From Orthonyx spaldingii (Eukaryota; Chordata; Aves; Passeriformes; Orthonychidae), in contig VZTJ01000255.1 of NCBI GenBank assembly GCA_013397795.1, positions 2,011,354 through 2,075,353 on the forward strand: a DNA stretch of 64,000 bases, in the 5' to 3' direction. The stretch's first letter is position 1; every line of letters starts with the position of its first letter. Shown one piece after another: positions 1 through 12,732 of this stretch. Below the pieces are notes generated by a model. That model saw only the letters and a list, made by a program, of their open reading frames with translations. It was not told where the DNA came from and did no database searches. Both the position numbers and the translations under genes were made by a program.

Positions 1-3000
1 GCAAAACCAGGGCATTAGGACACTTTCCTATCTATATTTAATCCTGTGGAATTTGCATGGGCGCATTCTCATGAACAGTAGTATAAAATACAATGACATC
101 AGAAACATTCTATACTTTGACTATAGACTAAGTTTAACTATAGATCTTGAACTGTTATAAACAAGGTGCAGTGTATATAGAACTCTGGTCTGTACATGTC
201 TTCTCCACCTTCTTTCAAAATAAAGATCTAAAGGGCAGTGTCACTACCTAGTATGCTGCAGACTGTGAAGAGTCTTTTTTTTGAAAACTGCGAGCACCAG
301 CCCAGGATATAAATCCCATCATGCCATTACAAACATGAAATGAATTTAAAAAAAAAACAAACAAAAAACCCAAACAAAAAAACCCACATAAAACCAAACC
401 AAAACAAAAACTTAAAAAAAAAGCCAAGAGAAAATAAAATCTGTCCACAATAAAGACAGATCCAAAAATGGTTTATGAAAGTGTTGTGGTAAAGAAAATA
501 GCACAAGAAAATATTAGAAAATATGGAAAAAAGATTGCTATTTAGTTATTTACTTATTTATTTTATTATTTTAAATGATAATTTAATCTTTGTAATCTAA
601 AATGGTATTAGTAACATGCAAAACTATAAATAAGTTTTATTGTGATGAAGAAAAGCAGTCTTTTCAGGACAGAGTCATAATCTCTTCTATCAGGCTTGAA
701 GAGAATTAAACATTTGTCAGTATGACTGGTCTTAAATTCAGAGAAAATAATACAGGGATGCAAAAAGTACAATTGCATATTATTGAATGACAGCTATGGA
801 CATCACAGCCATGGGGCATGACAAGTGAAAATGACAGATCTAAACCATGTAGTAAGTATTTTAAGTAATGTTTCGAGCAAAGTAGGAGTGCAAACTAAAC
901 CCCCCCACTATTTATGACTTACTGGTAAAAAATTTTGAATGCCCTTAGAAGGACAAGATGCAGATATTTTAGACCAATATGATTATATTCTTAATGTGCC
1001 AAATACATTTACAACCCTGGAATACATTTCCAATCTATCAGATTAATCTAGTTAAGTGTCAAATGTGATTTGAAAAAACAGAAGGAAGAAATTCAATTAG
1101 AATATCAAAACGGCACAGTAGGTTTATTATTTTTTGCATTCCTTCTGTCCAACTTTCCCACATGTTTGTCACACTTCTCCAGTCTGACCTCCAGGATAAA
1201 CAACCAAACATGCAAAACATGAGGTTTCTTATTTTGTATTCATAGCCTTTTTTTTCCTCTCCTGGCTACTTCAAATCCATTAAATATTTCAGTTGTAGTT
1301 TAGGTATTTTCAGACTTAACAAGAAGAGTTTCTTGCTTTTTAAAGGCAACAAATGTGAAAAAAATTGATTTTTTAAATCTGGTTCATACGCTAAAAAGTT
1401 TCTCTTACTTCCCTATCATTGACTATCTCAGTAAAATACCTCTTGATTAGCCTCTGGTTTTCTCTGGAGTATGCCAAATTCTCCTTCAAAGCTGGGTCAA
1501 AGCTTTTTAAATATTCCCAGCTTGCTGGTGTGTAGGACAAGGATTTCAGCTGTGTATTGTAGCTTACATTAAAACTGTCTGGTGTGCTACGGATACAGCT
1601 AGACCTGCACCAGACACATAGCAGGCTTTGGAGTACAGCTTCAGGGGATAACCACCATGCTGCACACCCTGGCCTTCAAGCAGCTGAAGAACACTTGGCT
1701 TAAAACATTCATTAGATGTGTACTTGAAAGGCCAACGTTGTACTTCAGGAATACATACTAACTTAAAATGGAATTAGCACCTACTTGCTACAGTGAGATT
1801 TCCCAGTGAGAGACTCTCCTGGATGCTCTGAGTGGTTTCTTACACAAAATATTGGAAATGAATTGCAGCATAAAATCTCTTAACTCCCTACACTTACTAA
1901 AGGTATTTTTTTCCACTCCCTCTCCTCCAATAGACTTTTCCTTCAGTGTTTCTGTTTACCCCCTCAGGGAAATCAAAAGTGAGTGTGTGTCTTTGTTCTT
2001 TTTTTGCTCCATCTGATATTGCATTAGCTCTGAGTCACCTGCATTCTCCCGAGCTCTCGGTCTGATCTTGTCTAGGAATTGTACTCATTAACTCAGCTGA
2101 GACAACAGTTTACAAAGACATCACTAACATAATGTACAGAGTACAGAGTCAAGGTCAGGTTGCTTAACATATGCATTTGTTCAGCTGTTTTTGAATTTCC
2201 TCCTGCAGATGTGAGCTTGGGGACTGAGTGAGCAAGCTCAATGCTCTTAGAGATCACAAATGGAATAATTAGACGTAAGGTTCTTGCATCTGCAAAACTG
2301 GGATTTCAGCTTTTAATTTTTTTTTTTGCTGTTGTTTTAAAGACTTTTTAAAAAATGTTAGCTGCTATGAATAGAAAAGTTAGTGTTAAAGGGTATTGCA
2401 TTATCTGAGAAATACTTAAATACATGTAAATGGTAGCTGTAATATAAAACATGTGTGGAAAATAATAAAGTTAAAACTGCAAATGGAAGTTGTAATTTCC
2501 TGATAGCTCTAATCTATGCTATCTATCACCTGGAAAATTGTAACTTTTGCTCAAATTGAAAATCTGAAATATTTTTTTTGTATACAATATATTTTATTAT
2601 TCAGTAGAATTTGCCTTGCACTTTTGTGTATGTCTTGCTTATGTAATAGATGATGGACAGAGCCTATTCCATAAATGAGTTGATTTGGGTCATCAGGTAG
2701 CTCAAACTTTTAAAATATTTTGCAAAACTATATATTTGACAACAGGACCCACTTCTCTATAAAGATAGTTTAACTGGTTGATGTAACAGTTGTAGTTTCT
2801 AAAATATTATAGTAATAACATATCTTTTGTCAAGTTCCTGGAGGGCTCTATCAAAACAAAAATTTCATTGTGTTTGCATTATGAACATTTCCTTGCAGGT
2901 GGAAAATTTGCCACAAGAAATATTTTGCCTGAGCAAGGATACAATAAATGATGGAAGCAAAAGAGGAGAAGAATGATAAGACAAAAATAGCAGAAGTAAG

Positions 3001-5081
3001 ATCATGCATTTAAGTATGCAGGTCTCAATGGCTTTAGAAAGCTTAAAGTAGATCTATATCAGCCATCCTATTTGCTAGTGAATTCATACCAGAGTGCTCT
3101 CTTTCTTTTTTTGGTCTTTTTTTTACTTTTCTTTCCTCAGTTGTTAATGGGAAGATCAACTTGAGGATCCTATTGTAGCATTAAAGGGTAGCCTAGGGAA
3201 CTTGAAAGGTGTTTGCTATCACAGTAGTTAAATGAATAAAGATGGACATGTTCCAAGGTGAGTACAATAGCAAAAACATAAAGATTGACTCTGATGTAGT
3301 AGGAAACAGGAGAAGGTGATGGAGCTTTAGAACAGAGTCAAGCCTGTCATATCAACTGACATGACTATTTTGGCAGCTGTTATTTTATATGAGCAGAGGA
3401 GTGCAGCGAGGAGCCTGGTAAAAAATCTAAGGGAGGAGATGAGGGCTTTAGCAGCAATAAAAGAAAACACAATGTAAGCTCATCTGAAGGAATCACATGG
3501 CCTTGGCATGGCAATAGAGGTAATGGAAAAGGAGGAACTGAAAATCTTCTCTTGCAAGTTAAGGCATCACTGATTTTTATAATGTTTGGATTGTCTGAAC
3601 AATCTGCAAGTACTGCCTCATGGCAATCCAGTCTAATGGTGGGAAGGGATGTAACATTTGGATAAGAAAACCACAGAATATTCCTATGTCCACACACTAA
3701 ATCAATGTTCTTATTGCTGATCCTCATTTTATTCCCTTTCTTTCCAATTATTCTATATAGCAAATATTTTCCAGCATGGTCTTCAGTCTTTCCAGGCTGA
3801 TTTCTGTTTTCTTGGTGCTTGTTGAATACTGCGAATGATCTGAAATCTTTAAATCTAATTGCATTATTTATTAGCTTTTTGAGTAGACAACTGACTCTGC
3901 CCTATTCCTCTGAGATGTTAGAACTCAAGCAGATACTCTCTTGGCTGCTACAGAGGCCAGCACCATCTTCTCTCTCCCCTTTTGCAGTGTAGCTACCACA
4001 ATGAAGGTGCTGTCCCCTTGATCCTTTTAAAGAACAGACCTTTACTACAGGATATGCCGTCTTAAAACACAGGTGAAGAGGAAGGTTATAAAATGCATTT
4101 GTACTCCACAAGTAGAAGCCAAAAGGCATGTATAGCCAATAACAGGGATGCTGTTTGTATGAATTATGTCTCAATAATTGCCTTGCTCCTGAGTTAAATA
4201 ATTTCCTTACCCATTTTTCCATCATCTTTTCTCCATCAAATTACAAGTGTGATATCTAAGTGCGAAATATCCCTAAGATTGCCCTGACATACTACAATTC
4301 TTTCCCAAACTGAAAGATTCTCTCCAGGATAACACTTCACAAATCGACTTTCCATTCTGCAACTACTCACTTCACTGTTAACATTAATCTCCAAGGTGAA
4401 ATCACCTTAAGCACTTTTTGTAATAAATCCTGCACAGGTGTTAGGAGCAATTTCCTCTTCTCCAAACTCGTATGCATCTTCTATGCATTTATGCAGGCAT
4501 CAGAGTGACCCCTTTTTTCTGGCTTTTCTGGCATAGTAGAATTATGCCTTTTCTTATAATCCAAATCTTGTGGCAATTTTTGTAAATTTTTTCTAGTGAA
4601 ATGAAATTGGAGAATGGGAGAATACAGTGCTCATTGTCACTTGTTTTAAGAACTAGAAAAGGGTTCAGGCAGCTACAGTGTCATGCTGCAATGCCTAAAA
4701 ATTCCACACTCTGAGCCAAGTGTAATCTTTGCACTGAGGAGTGCACTGTGCTACTGAGAAGGGGAGCACTTGGAGTTGGGTTTGCAATATAAAATCAGGG
4801 GTCCCTGTTCCCTTGAATGAATGCGACATCTACTTTGGTACAAGAAGGATTTGCACTTATCAGTAGCTGAAACAATTTGATTTTTAAACAAGTTCAGAGC
4901 AGGGTCAATCTATAACTCCATTCTGCTTACAAGTAGGCATCTTCAGGTGATAGGTATTCATGTCTCTTAAAACAGAGTATGAGTCCTGAAGCCCAACTCC
5001 TGACTGTGGCTACCAAATAAGGTGTTAAGTGACCTTTGATTCCTAGGATGCGAAGGATATGTGACTGTAGAGTACAGCACT
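1..5081. other. AT-rich non-coding DNA, no gene seen
   Basis: I see no coding region, RNA gene or recognisable full-length repeat here. The open frames present (for example minus 3380-3763 and minus 3902-4225) match no protein family I recognise. The first of these starts at a non-ATG codon, and neither has convincing splice or promoter context. The only structured element is the A-rich tract listed separately at 347-422. A run of seven C at 901-907 and scattered T runs are ordinary low-complexity sequence. Confidence 0.7.
347..422. repeat. A-rich low-complexity tract (A/AAC type)
   Basis: About 75 bases are almost only A and C on the plus strand, built from irregular AAAAC, AAACC and AAAAAC units. 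On the minus strand it reads as T-rich sequence with GTTTT-like units, which makes a spurious phenylalanine-rich open frame. Such A/C tracts are common in bird genomes as decayed microsatellites. I see no target-site duplication or element body that would identify it as a retroposon tail. Confidence 0.7.
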
Positions 5082-5130
5082 CAGAATTGTTAAGTTTGGA
5101 AAAGACCTTTAAGAACATCCAATCCAAGCA
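5082..5130 (-). mobile_element. CR1 LINE fragment, antisense 3' end
   Basis: The stretch reads close to the complement of the CR1 3' end: a CAGAAT-like start, then 'ttggaaaagacctttaag', then 'aacatccaatccaagc'. In intact avian CR1 copies this corresponds to the family wording 'ttggaaaagacctctaag...tcca(a/g)tccaacc'. Only about 50 bp is recognisable, and the usual continuation is lost into unrelated sequence, so this is a short, diverged, 5'-truncated remnant. CR1 is a non-LTR retrotransposon that is nearly always truncated at its 5' end on insertion. Identification is by recalled consensus, not alignment. Confidence 0.65.
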
Positions 5131-6270
5131 GGAGCAAGTATTTTCAGAAGAGTGACCAAGCCAACAAATTCATTGTGGAAAGATGTTTGTGAAACAACTT
5201 CTACTTTTTTCCCGTTACATCTTGTCAGCCAGGATATAAAAGAAATAGAGGCTGAAAAGCTCGTGGTTCTTTTCCACACCTCACCAGCACAGAGTTTTGT
5301 TGTTACAACATTCGCCTAAGAAAGAGTGTTCTAGAGGTATCCTGCCAATATACTCAATTGTAGGTACTCAGTAAATTTAATGTTTGACCTGGAGATAATT
5401 GAAAAGATAAGAAGTAAAGCCTTCCTGTGTTGAGGAGGCATAAAGCCAGGATTGCTGTAGTTGCCTTAAAATGCTCATCAGAAGCAGCCACCTATGAAGC
5501 TTGGATGGTACCTTGAATTTAGACTTGGAAATTATTATTTTTTCCATTTGAACTTAGACTAAGCAGAATTACTCATGACCTTAACATTGAACACAAAGTA
5601 TTTAGATGGCCATGGACACAAAGTAAGATATATGATACTTAATAATGGAAGAGGGATTTTCCAGAGTTCCTGTCTGGGTTACTACAAACTTTTCTCCCTT
5701 ACCTGCCAATTCACATATACAACCAGCATGACTATTTTGGCTCCCAGCTGCTTCTGAGCTGCTGGGAAAGCCCTCTTCTCTTTGGGAAAGAACTTTGCAA
5801 ATATAGCAAGCCTTTTTAAACTTTATCCAGCTTCATCCAAGAAAGACTATTTGCTATTGCTATTCACACTAGGTAAGTCGTCCTCATAGGAATCAGGCTG
5901 CATGATACTTTCTAGAACTGAACTAGTCTCTTGAGACCTGAAAGCCTTTCTACATTACAGTGCTGCTTGTTGATCATTTCTTTCTTGGTTCACATATGCA
6001 CAAAAATACCAGTAAGCATCTAAATATAATTGAAAAATAGATTGAGATTTACTGGTGTTCTATTACAAAAAGATAGAAAATACTACATAATTGTCTATAT
6101 TAAGAACTAAAATGTTTCACAACTATTAACGTTTAATCTCCTTTTGTTGACTGTAAATTCAGCTCATATATAAAATTAAGTATTAAAAAAAATATTAAAG
6201 TGAATGTCTAGTCTTTTTATAATACAAATCTGTTGCTTCAACCTCAAGTAGTTTCTCTTCCTGCATTGTT

Positions 6271-6295
6271 AAGTTGATTGACAGTCAATCAACTT
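6271..6295. repeat. Perfect 12-bp inverted repeat with 1-base spacer
   Basis: The left arm AAGTTGATTGAC (6271-6282) and right arm GTCAATCAACTT (6284-6295) are exact reverse complements separated by a single A, giving a 25-bp near-palindrome. The centre contains TGATTGACAG (6275-6284), the consensus usually given for the PBX-MEIS/PREP homeodomain dimer. The other strand gives a near match, TGATTGACTG. The palindrome is seen directly; the protein-binding idea is inference. No larger terminal-repeat transposon can be seen around it. Confidence 0.85.
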
Positions 6296-8170
6296 TGTTC
6301 ATCAAAAGAGTTGAGAAAGCCATTTCCACCACAAGTCCTTCTCTGTTACTTTTAAAACATCAGATAACTTCCTTTATCTTTCTACATGAAATGGCATTCA
6401 CCATATCTTGGGGGCGGAGGGGGGAGTTGTGTGTTTGTTATCCATGGGTTATCTTAATTTGATTTTTTATTTTTGTCAGTTTTCTGCTTCTTTTTCTTTG
6501 TCCCAATTTAATCTGATCCTGATGTTGTTTTTTCTCATAGAAGTGATTTTTTGCTATTTCTCTTAGTTGATAATATGATTTTTCTTGCACTATTTCTTAT
6601 GCTTTTATTTAACCAGCTGTGATATAAATCTATTCAGCTCACAAAAAGGACAGTTAAACTATACTTTCTTAATTGACCTCCTTCAACAACAACAAAAAAA
6701 TGTAATATAATTTGCAATACAAGCCAAACATTTTGTATTAAATTAGAATCACTCTGTGTTTCTCCAAAAGTCAAAATACTGTAAGGATGTTGGTAGTCCT
6801 TCTTGTACTAAATTTCTAAAGGAACTATAAAAATAATTTACATTAATGAGTGTCGATAATTCTACTGAGCTGTTACTCACATGTAAAGAGTTAAGCATAT
6901 GCAAAAGCATTTCACAGGAATAATTTTAAGATAATGATCATCTTTGGGTAGTTATTTAGAGAATACTGTACTGAAGCAATTTGGATTCAAGTGCCCCATT
7001 TTTGGTTTGAAGAAGGCAAAACTAAGACACATGCACATGATTCCTCACACCCACATATGAGTACTAAAATTTGTGGCACCTCAATCTAAAAAAAAGTCAG
7101 CATTACCTTGAACAGCTGTAATGTGGGACAATATCATAGTATCTTGGCCAATAGATAAAAAAAAAACCAAGTGATTTTCTTCTGGAAGTGCTGCTTGATT
7201 GAAAAGTTCATGATCAACTCCCAAACTGAGACTTATAAGAATATTTTTCCAGCATATATGGCTGTTTCCTGTGTCCTTTGGAGACACTGTAGCTATGTGT
7301 AGGTAAATATGAGAGAGAGCAGAACAGGCTTAATAAAAATCAACAACAAATTTGTTTGAATAAGGATTGCATGATCAAGTTATTTACTAGCAGGCTGGCA
7401 AGTATCCAAGGTTACAAGTCCTTAGAGGGAAAGAATACACAAAGAGTGAAGACAAGTTGAGATTTAGAGTAAAAAATATTTTAGCATTTGAGAGCTGTTG
7501 TCTTTGGAATATATAGCAACTTTATATTTTTACTCTATATCTGCAATGCTACACAGTACAAGCCTGACCTGTGTTGGCCCTAGAATTTCCATCTGTATGT
7601 ATTAGGGCAAACTATGTACCTTGCAGCTATTCCCTGCTCACTCTTTCCAGTTATTATTCCTAAAACTGACACACATGAGTTGGCAATATTAGAACTAGCA
7701 CAAGATAAGTGACTTTTGCTGCATTTTCCCCTCATCCACTCAAGAAGATTAAGTGATGTAGCATAGATTTTATATGCAGAAGATTTCCAGAGAACTATAA
7801 AATATTTAAATCCATTTGTATACAATTTTTCTCTGAAGTAAAATGCACTTAATGTTGCAAATGGGCAGTTCTAACCAGCTCATGTTTGTCCTTTTGTTGG
7901 TATATCTTCACATAAGAGTGATTTATGCCACCAAAAAAGTGTTACAGCTAATGCAAAATTGAACATTTATCTAAACAAAATAGCTGCATTGCAAAAATGG
8001 TATTTTTTTCTCTGGATAGGAATTAGGATATCCAACCACTACGAAAACTGAAAAAGAACCAGTGAAGTTGTCCTACTGACTCTACCGCACTACCAAAGAA
8101 GGCATTATTGCCTTATGGAAGAATCCAAATTCAAATACATGAATAGAATGGGTAAGGAAGATTATCCACA

Positions 8171-8210
8171 ATTAAAACAAAACCAAACCATCAAAAAAAC
8201 CCACACCAAA
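8171..8210. repeat. A/C-rich low-complexity tract
   Basis: Forty bases on the plus strand are almost entirely A and C in AAAAC and AACC units, much like the tract at 347-422 but shorter. No repeat period is kept cleanly. It is probably a decayed microsatellite or the remains of an A-rich tail, but no element body next to it can be recognised. Confidence 0.6.
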
Positions 8211-9470
8211 GTGTACCCTAATCTTTTGGGCAAAGAACTGGATTGGTACTTCATTTTCCTCTGGTAACAGAGGATGGGAAAAGGATTAGTGAAAGAAATC
8301 AAATAAATACATAAACCACTTTGCACTTAAGTCAAAATATTAAAAAAAAAAATCATCAACTCCCTTTTAAAATTGCAAAATAATGGAGACATCATTATGA
8401 CAACTAGCAGTAAACATATCTATGATTCAGGTTTGCAATTCCACCTATAAACAGCACTTCTCTGTGTTTACCAACTCTTTCAGAGACAGAATGCTTAGTT
8501 TTAAATAAAATCATGCAATACATTTTTTAAAAATCCTGTTAGTTTATAGATAATCTCTTCACAGATTTAAACACACCTGTATTCATGATACACTGTTAAG
8601 CTGCAAATTAACCATCTAAAGTGTTCGGCAGATGCATGAAATGCTGCTTTGGACCTCTCTGTAGTCACACTACTCGAGTCTCATTATCTGCATAAACCAG
8701 GATTACCCCTTTACACTTGGGCCAGAAGTTAAGAAAAAGTTAAAAACCAAAGCTAAGTCTGATTTCAATAGCACCAGTGTGTATTTTCCCAGAGATTTGA
8801 TTGAGAAAGTATTTGTCTTATCTACTAAACTATCTGCTACCATTAAACTACTGAGAATTGATCAGATGGAAACAAATCACTGAAGAGATAAAGCATGGTC
8901 AGAATCAACCCTCTGACAACCTTTATTCACCAAAGTTCTTTACAATATAAAAGGCACCTTTTCATGAAAGTGGAGGTGTTAATGTTTTCGCAGTGATCCA
9001 AAGCCTGCAAGAGTAAATGGTTTGCCTGGCTTAAATTAGTTTTGCATGAATTTGTGTATAATGACAATGATTCAAAAAAACCCCCGAAAAAATCAAAAGC
9101 CATAATGTGGTGAGAAATTCTTGTGTGGAAGCACATCATGAAGGCGATTGTCTCATAAGTATCATATTTCTTCTCTTTAGTACCATATTCCTTTCTTTTC
9201 TTCAAACAGCCTTTCTTATTATCTTTAGTAAATACAAGTCAAGAAAAACATGGAGTTCAGATTAACATAATTTCCATTGCTTTCTCTAAAAACTATTAAA
9301 CAATGAGACTGTGGGCTTTCATGCACACTTTTGATTATTGGCACATTTATGCTATGGTACTAGAAAGATGTATTCACCTGCTTGCTCTTTTGCATTGCAA
9401 AGAGCCCCATTGATTTAAGTGAATTAAAGGAAGCCTCTGAGCATGCCTTTGCAGGATCAAAGTGTAGCTG

Positions 9471-9491
9471 CTTCAAACTTCAAGCTTCAAG
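9471..9491. repeat. 7-bp tandem repeat (CTTCAAR), three copies
   Basis: Three consecutive 7-base units CTTCAAA, CTTCAAG and CTTCAAG can be read, followed by CTC. This is a very short direct repeat of replication-slippage type with no apparent function. Confidence 0.75.
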
Positions 9492-12400
9492 CTCCAGTAA
9501 AAACATGACATACCTAGGTCAAATTTATTTTCTTTTTTAATAATCTGTTTTTGTAATTGTTTTTGTTAAGCACACTGTTTTTTGTCCTACCTTTCATAAT
9601 TAAATTTGTAGTTCAAACTTATTTAGCAATTTGTCAAAACAAAACTTAAGCTAGTTATGCTGCTTTTGACAAAAAACCCTACAGATTAAATAAAGCAGGT
9701 GAGAATTTTTTTCATGCAAAATAAAGTCAAACCAACAGGTCAGGTAGAAATTAATAAAAACTGATACTTATTTAAACAGACACACATAAGAAATCCTAGA
9801 GTGAGACAGGAAAAACAGAAATAAAATTGTTGCCTTGCAGATTAAGTGCCTACGAATTGCACAAAGAAAGATTGCTCAAATATTTTAGCTTAAAGCATAA
9901 CATAGTTATTTCTCATAGCCTGAAATAGCTCCACACCTGGACATAAGTAATGGAGTGACACGCAGGGAAAAAGTTTACATGTTTCTCTTTGACAGAGTTT
10001 TAAAGTGCAGGCAACCCATTGAGACTTATGAGCTTTATATTTCAAATTAGTTGCATGAACCTTACCACATGACTCTCTTACCTCTGAAGATTTTTCTACC
10101 TTTCATTTAGATCTACTTTGTGCATTCACACCATACTGGTTTGCTAGGTGGAAAAGTAATGTAAATGTCTTTAAAAGTCACATTCTGATTTGGGAGTTTT
10201 TCTTTGTAGACAGAAGGCAAAGTAGTCAGCTTTTATATCAGGGACTCATGAATCAATCAGACCAGGCCTGTCTGTGGTGGAGCTTAAGCTGCTGATTAGC
10301 TACAGACAGAAGTGAGCTTTATTGGATGACATAGCATCTAATAACTTACAAATCACCAGTTTATGGAATGGATATAATAACAGAAGATGGATTAATCTTG
10401 TCTTTGTTTATTCTGATCAGTCTTCAACTTGATTATTTACCTAGAAAACATTATGCACGAGAGAGAGAGTCTTTGTGCTTTTTACTCTGGCTAAATGGCA
10501 TGGCCTTGAGTGTTTGGAAGTTGACTTTTAGGCCACTCCTTTACTTCTTTGTTTTTTTGTCTTCAGAACATGGTTAAAAATCCTGAGTGATGGTACTGAT
10601 CGCTTTTGACTTATTCAACTTTTCTTCTGGAGTATGCGAGCTAAGTACTTGACATTCTTCTTCAGGTCTTGCCTCTTGTCTCCTGGTTTTGGTCAACTAT
10701 ACACGCTTCCAGATGGTGAATAATCATAAGGAAAGACAATAAATGATAATCAGAGAAAAATATGAGCAGACTGAGGCTGAATGGGACCAGTGTGGTTTCC
10801 TGTCCCTAATGATGTTCCAGCTATGCTCCACATGCTAGAACTACCTGATTATCCACAATGTTCTTATCCTACTGTTGCTATCTTCCTGGTACTGAAATTA
10901 ACATAGCTTTTTTTCTCCAGTAGCTCTACTGACTAGCAATTAAATGCAACTAAAGGCATTTACTTATAATTACTTTATAATTTATCTGCACAACTGGGGT
11001 GTCTTATAATTTCTTTCAAACTGTGCATTATAATCTCTATTATGAAATGCAATATGGAGGAAAACTTGTACTGCTGCTGAAGAATTTAGTTGGGCAGCTA
11101 TTATTAGCATAAGTAGAAATCAAACAGCTTAATCCTTTTAAAGTCTGTTGGCATTTATATACTAATATATTCTAAATATTGTGTAAGAAAGCAGGATACT
11201 TCCAATCAACTTCCATGTCAAAAACTTACCAGTATTTAGATACTTTGATGCCAACCCTATGTGTTCACTAGTAACTTTCTTCAATCCATATTTTGCGAGT
11301 GAAGAATTGGTTTATGTGAATTAGCATTTGTAGGAAGTGTGATTCAAATAAAGGAGTACTCTGAACTAAATTCAAGTGTTGCACAATTTTCCAAAGAATG
11401 TGAATTCATTGTGCATAATGTAGACTAAGCGACTTCTCCTGCTTTGCTTTCAGAAAGCATTGACTTGACATCATCATGTTACTCTATATCTTTTTGTGCC
11501 TCTGAGGCAATTCCTCTGCTCTTTATCATAGCATGTAATTATTTATCTTCCTCCCAGGTAAGTTTATCTATACCTATCTGTGTATTCAGTCTGCAGGTTA
11601 AAGAACTGACTTCATTGAATATCCAAGTTAGTCTACAGTAGATCAGTATTTGAGCATTGTAGTTTAGAAACAGGGCAGTAGCAACTTTGGAGGGATTCTT
11701 ATATGATCTTACTTAGCTACACTAGTTTTTTGTAGAAAAGAGACTATTCGGTGCAACTTTTCTGAAGTAAAAATTGTAGTCCTAAAAATATCTGTGGAAA
11801 TGAGATCCCAGGAATCCTATAATCTTCCCTTTCTTTTTCAGTTCGGCCATTGTATCTATCCTGCCTTGAGGGAGCTGAGACCTTTTCTGATAAAGAACTC
11901 TTGCTCAGTTCTCATCACTTAGCCCAGCCTGATGGATATGAATTCAATACAAGTTCATCACCTGTGAACAGAATGAATAGGATGGGATTTTTTTGACTGC
12001 TACAATTCAGAGATTACATTTGATCCGGCAAATGTCTTGTTAAAATGAAGTAGGAAAACAAAGGCCCACAGGCAACTGCACATATAAACCCAAGCTACTG
12101 TGTCATAAAAAGATGATATATTTACCATAATTTTAACACAGTGTGAAACATGCAGCAGATATTGGTCTCAGTGAACAAAGCTCCATCTTTCTCTTAGCAT
12201 CTGGACCTGTAAATTTCTAAAGCAACAATGCCATAATGAAGACAAAGGTGCCTGCCATCTGTTCTATTTTATGAAGATTATTTGTTGCCCTTGTGATTTT
12301 TGGAAACTTTCCAGTAAATATTCCAGCAAATTTGAGCATAGAAATAATCAGGTATGAGGCATAGGACCATTATTGTGTTTGATATGCTATAAAATATGAA

Positions 12401-12696
12401 GCAGTGAGGAAACACAAAGAAGAAGATAAAAATAAAACACCAAACATAAGGAAACAAAAGTTAATAGATACAAATGATATTTGATTTAAAAAAAAAAAAA
12501 ATCACTAAAAATTAACAATTCTATGCATAAAAAAAAGCAATATTAAGGCTTTGATTGCAAACACTTAAAGGCAGTAAATATGCTGTTGAACTCCTCATCA
12601 ACTGCACAGAGGTCCCTGATGTCTTTATGAGAAACTCTCCTGCCTGAGAGGAGCTCAGGTGACTGTGAGGCATGGAGCTTGTAACAAAAATGAAGA

Positions 12697-12732
12697 GATG
12701 GCATCTGTAAAATGGATGGCATATGTAAAATG
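12697..12732. repeat. 18-bp tandem duplication
   Basis: Two adjacent 18-base units (12697-12714 and 12715-12732) differ by one base: GATGGCATCTGTAAAATG and GATGGCATATGTAAAATG. A poorer partial copy may lie just upstream (near 12680-12696). The minus-strand open frame through it reads a repeated CHPFY-like peptide, which is a by-product of the 18-base period being a multiple of three. I see no evidence that it is coding. Confidence 0.85.

Noticed and set aside
248..448. Minus-strand frame rich in Phe
   Set aside because: It is the translation of the A-rich tract at 347-422 read on the opposite strand.
3380..3763. 127-codon minus-strand frame
   Set aside because: Starts at a non-ATG codon, has a low-complexity Pro/Leu/Ser-rich part, and shows no family resemblance or splice context.
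8042..8060. Interferon-response-element-like word (GAAAACTGAAAAAG)
   Set aside because: The spacing between the two GAAA halves is three bases where the usual element has two, and A-rich DNA gives such words often.
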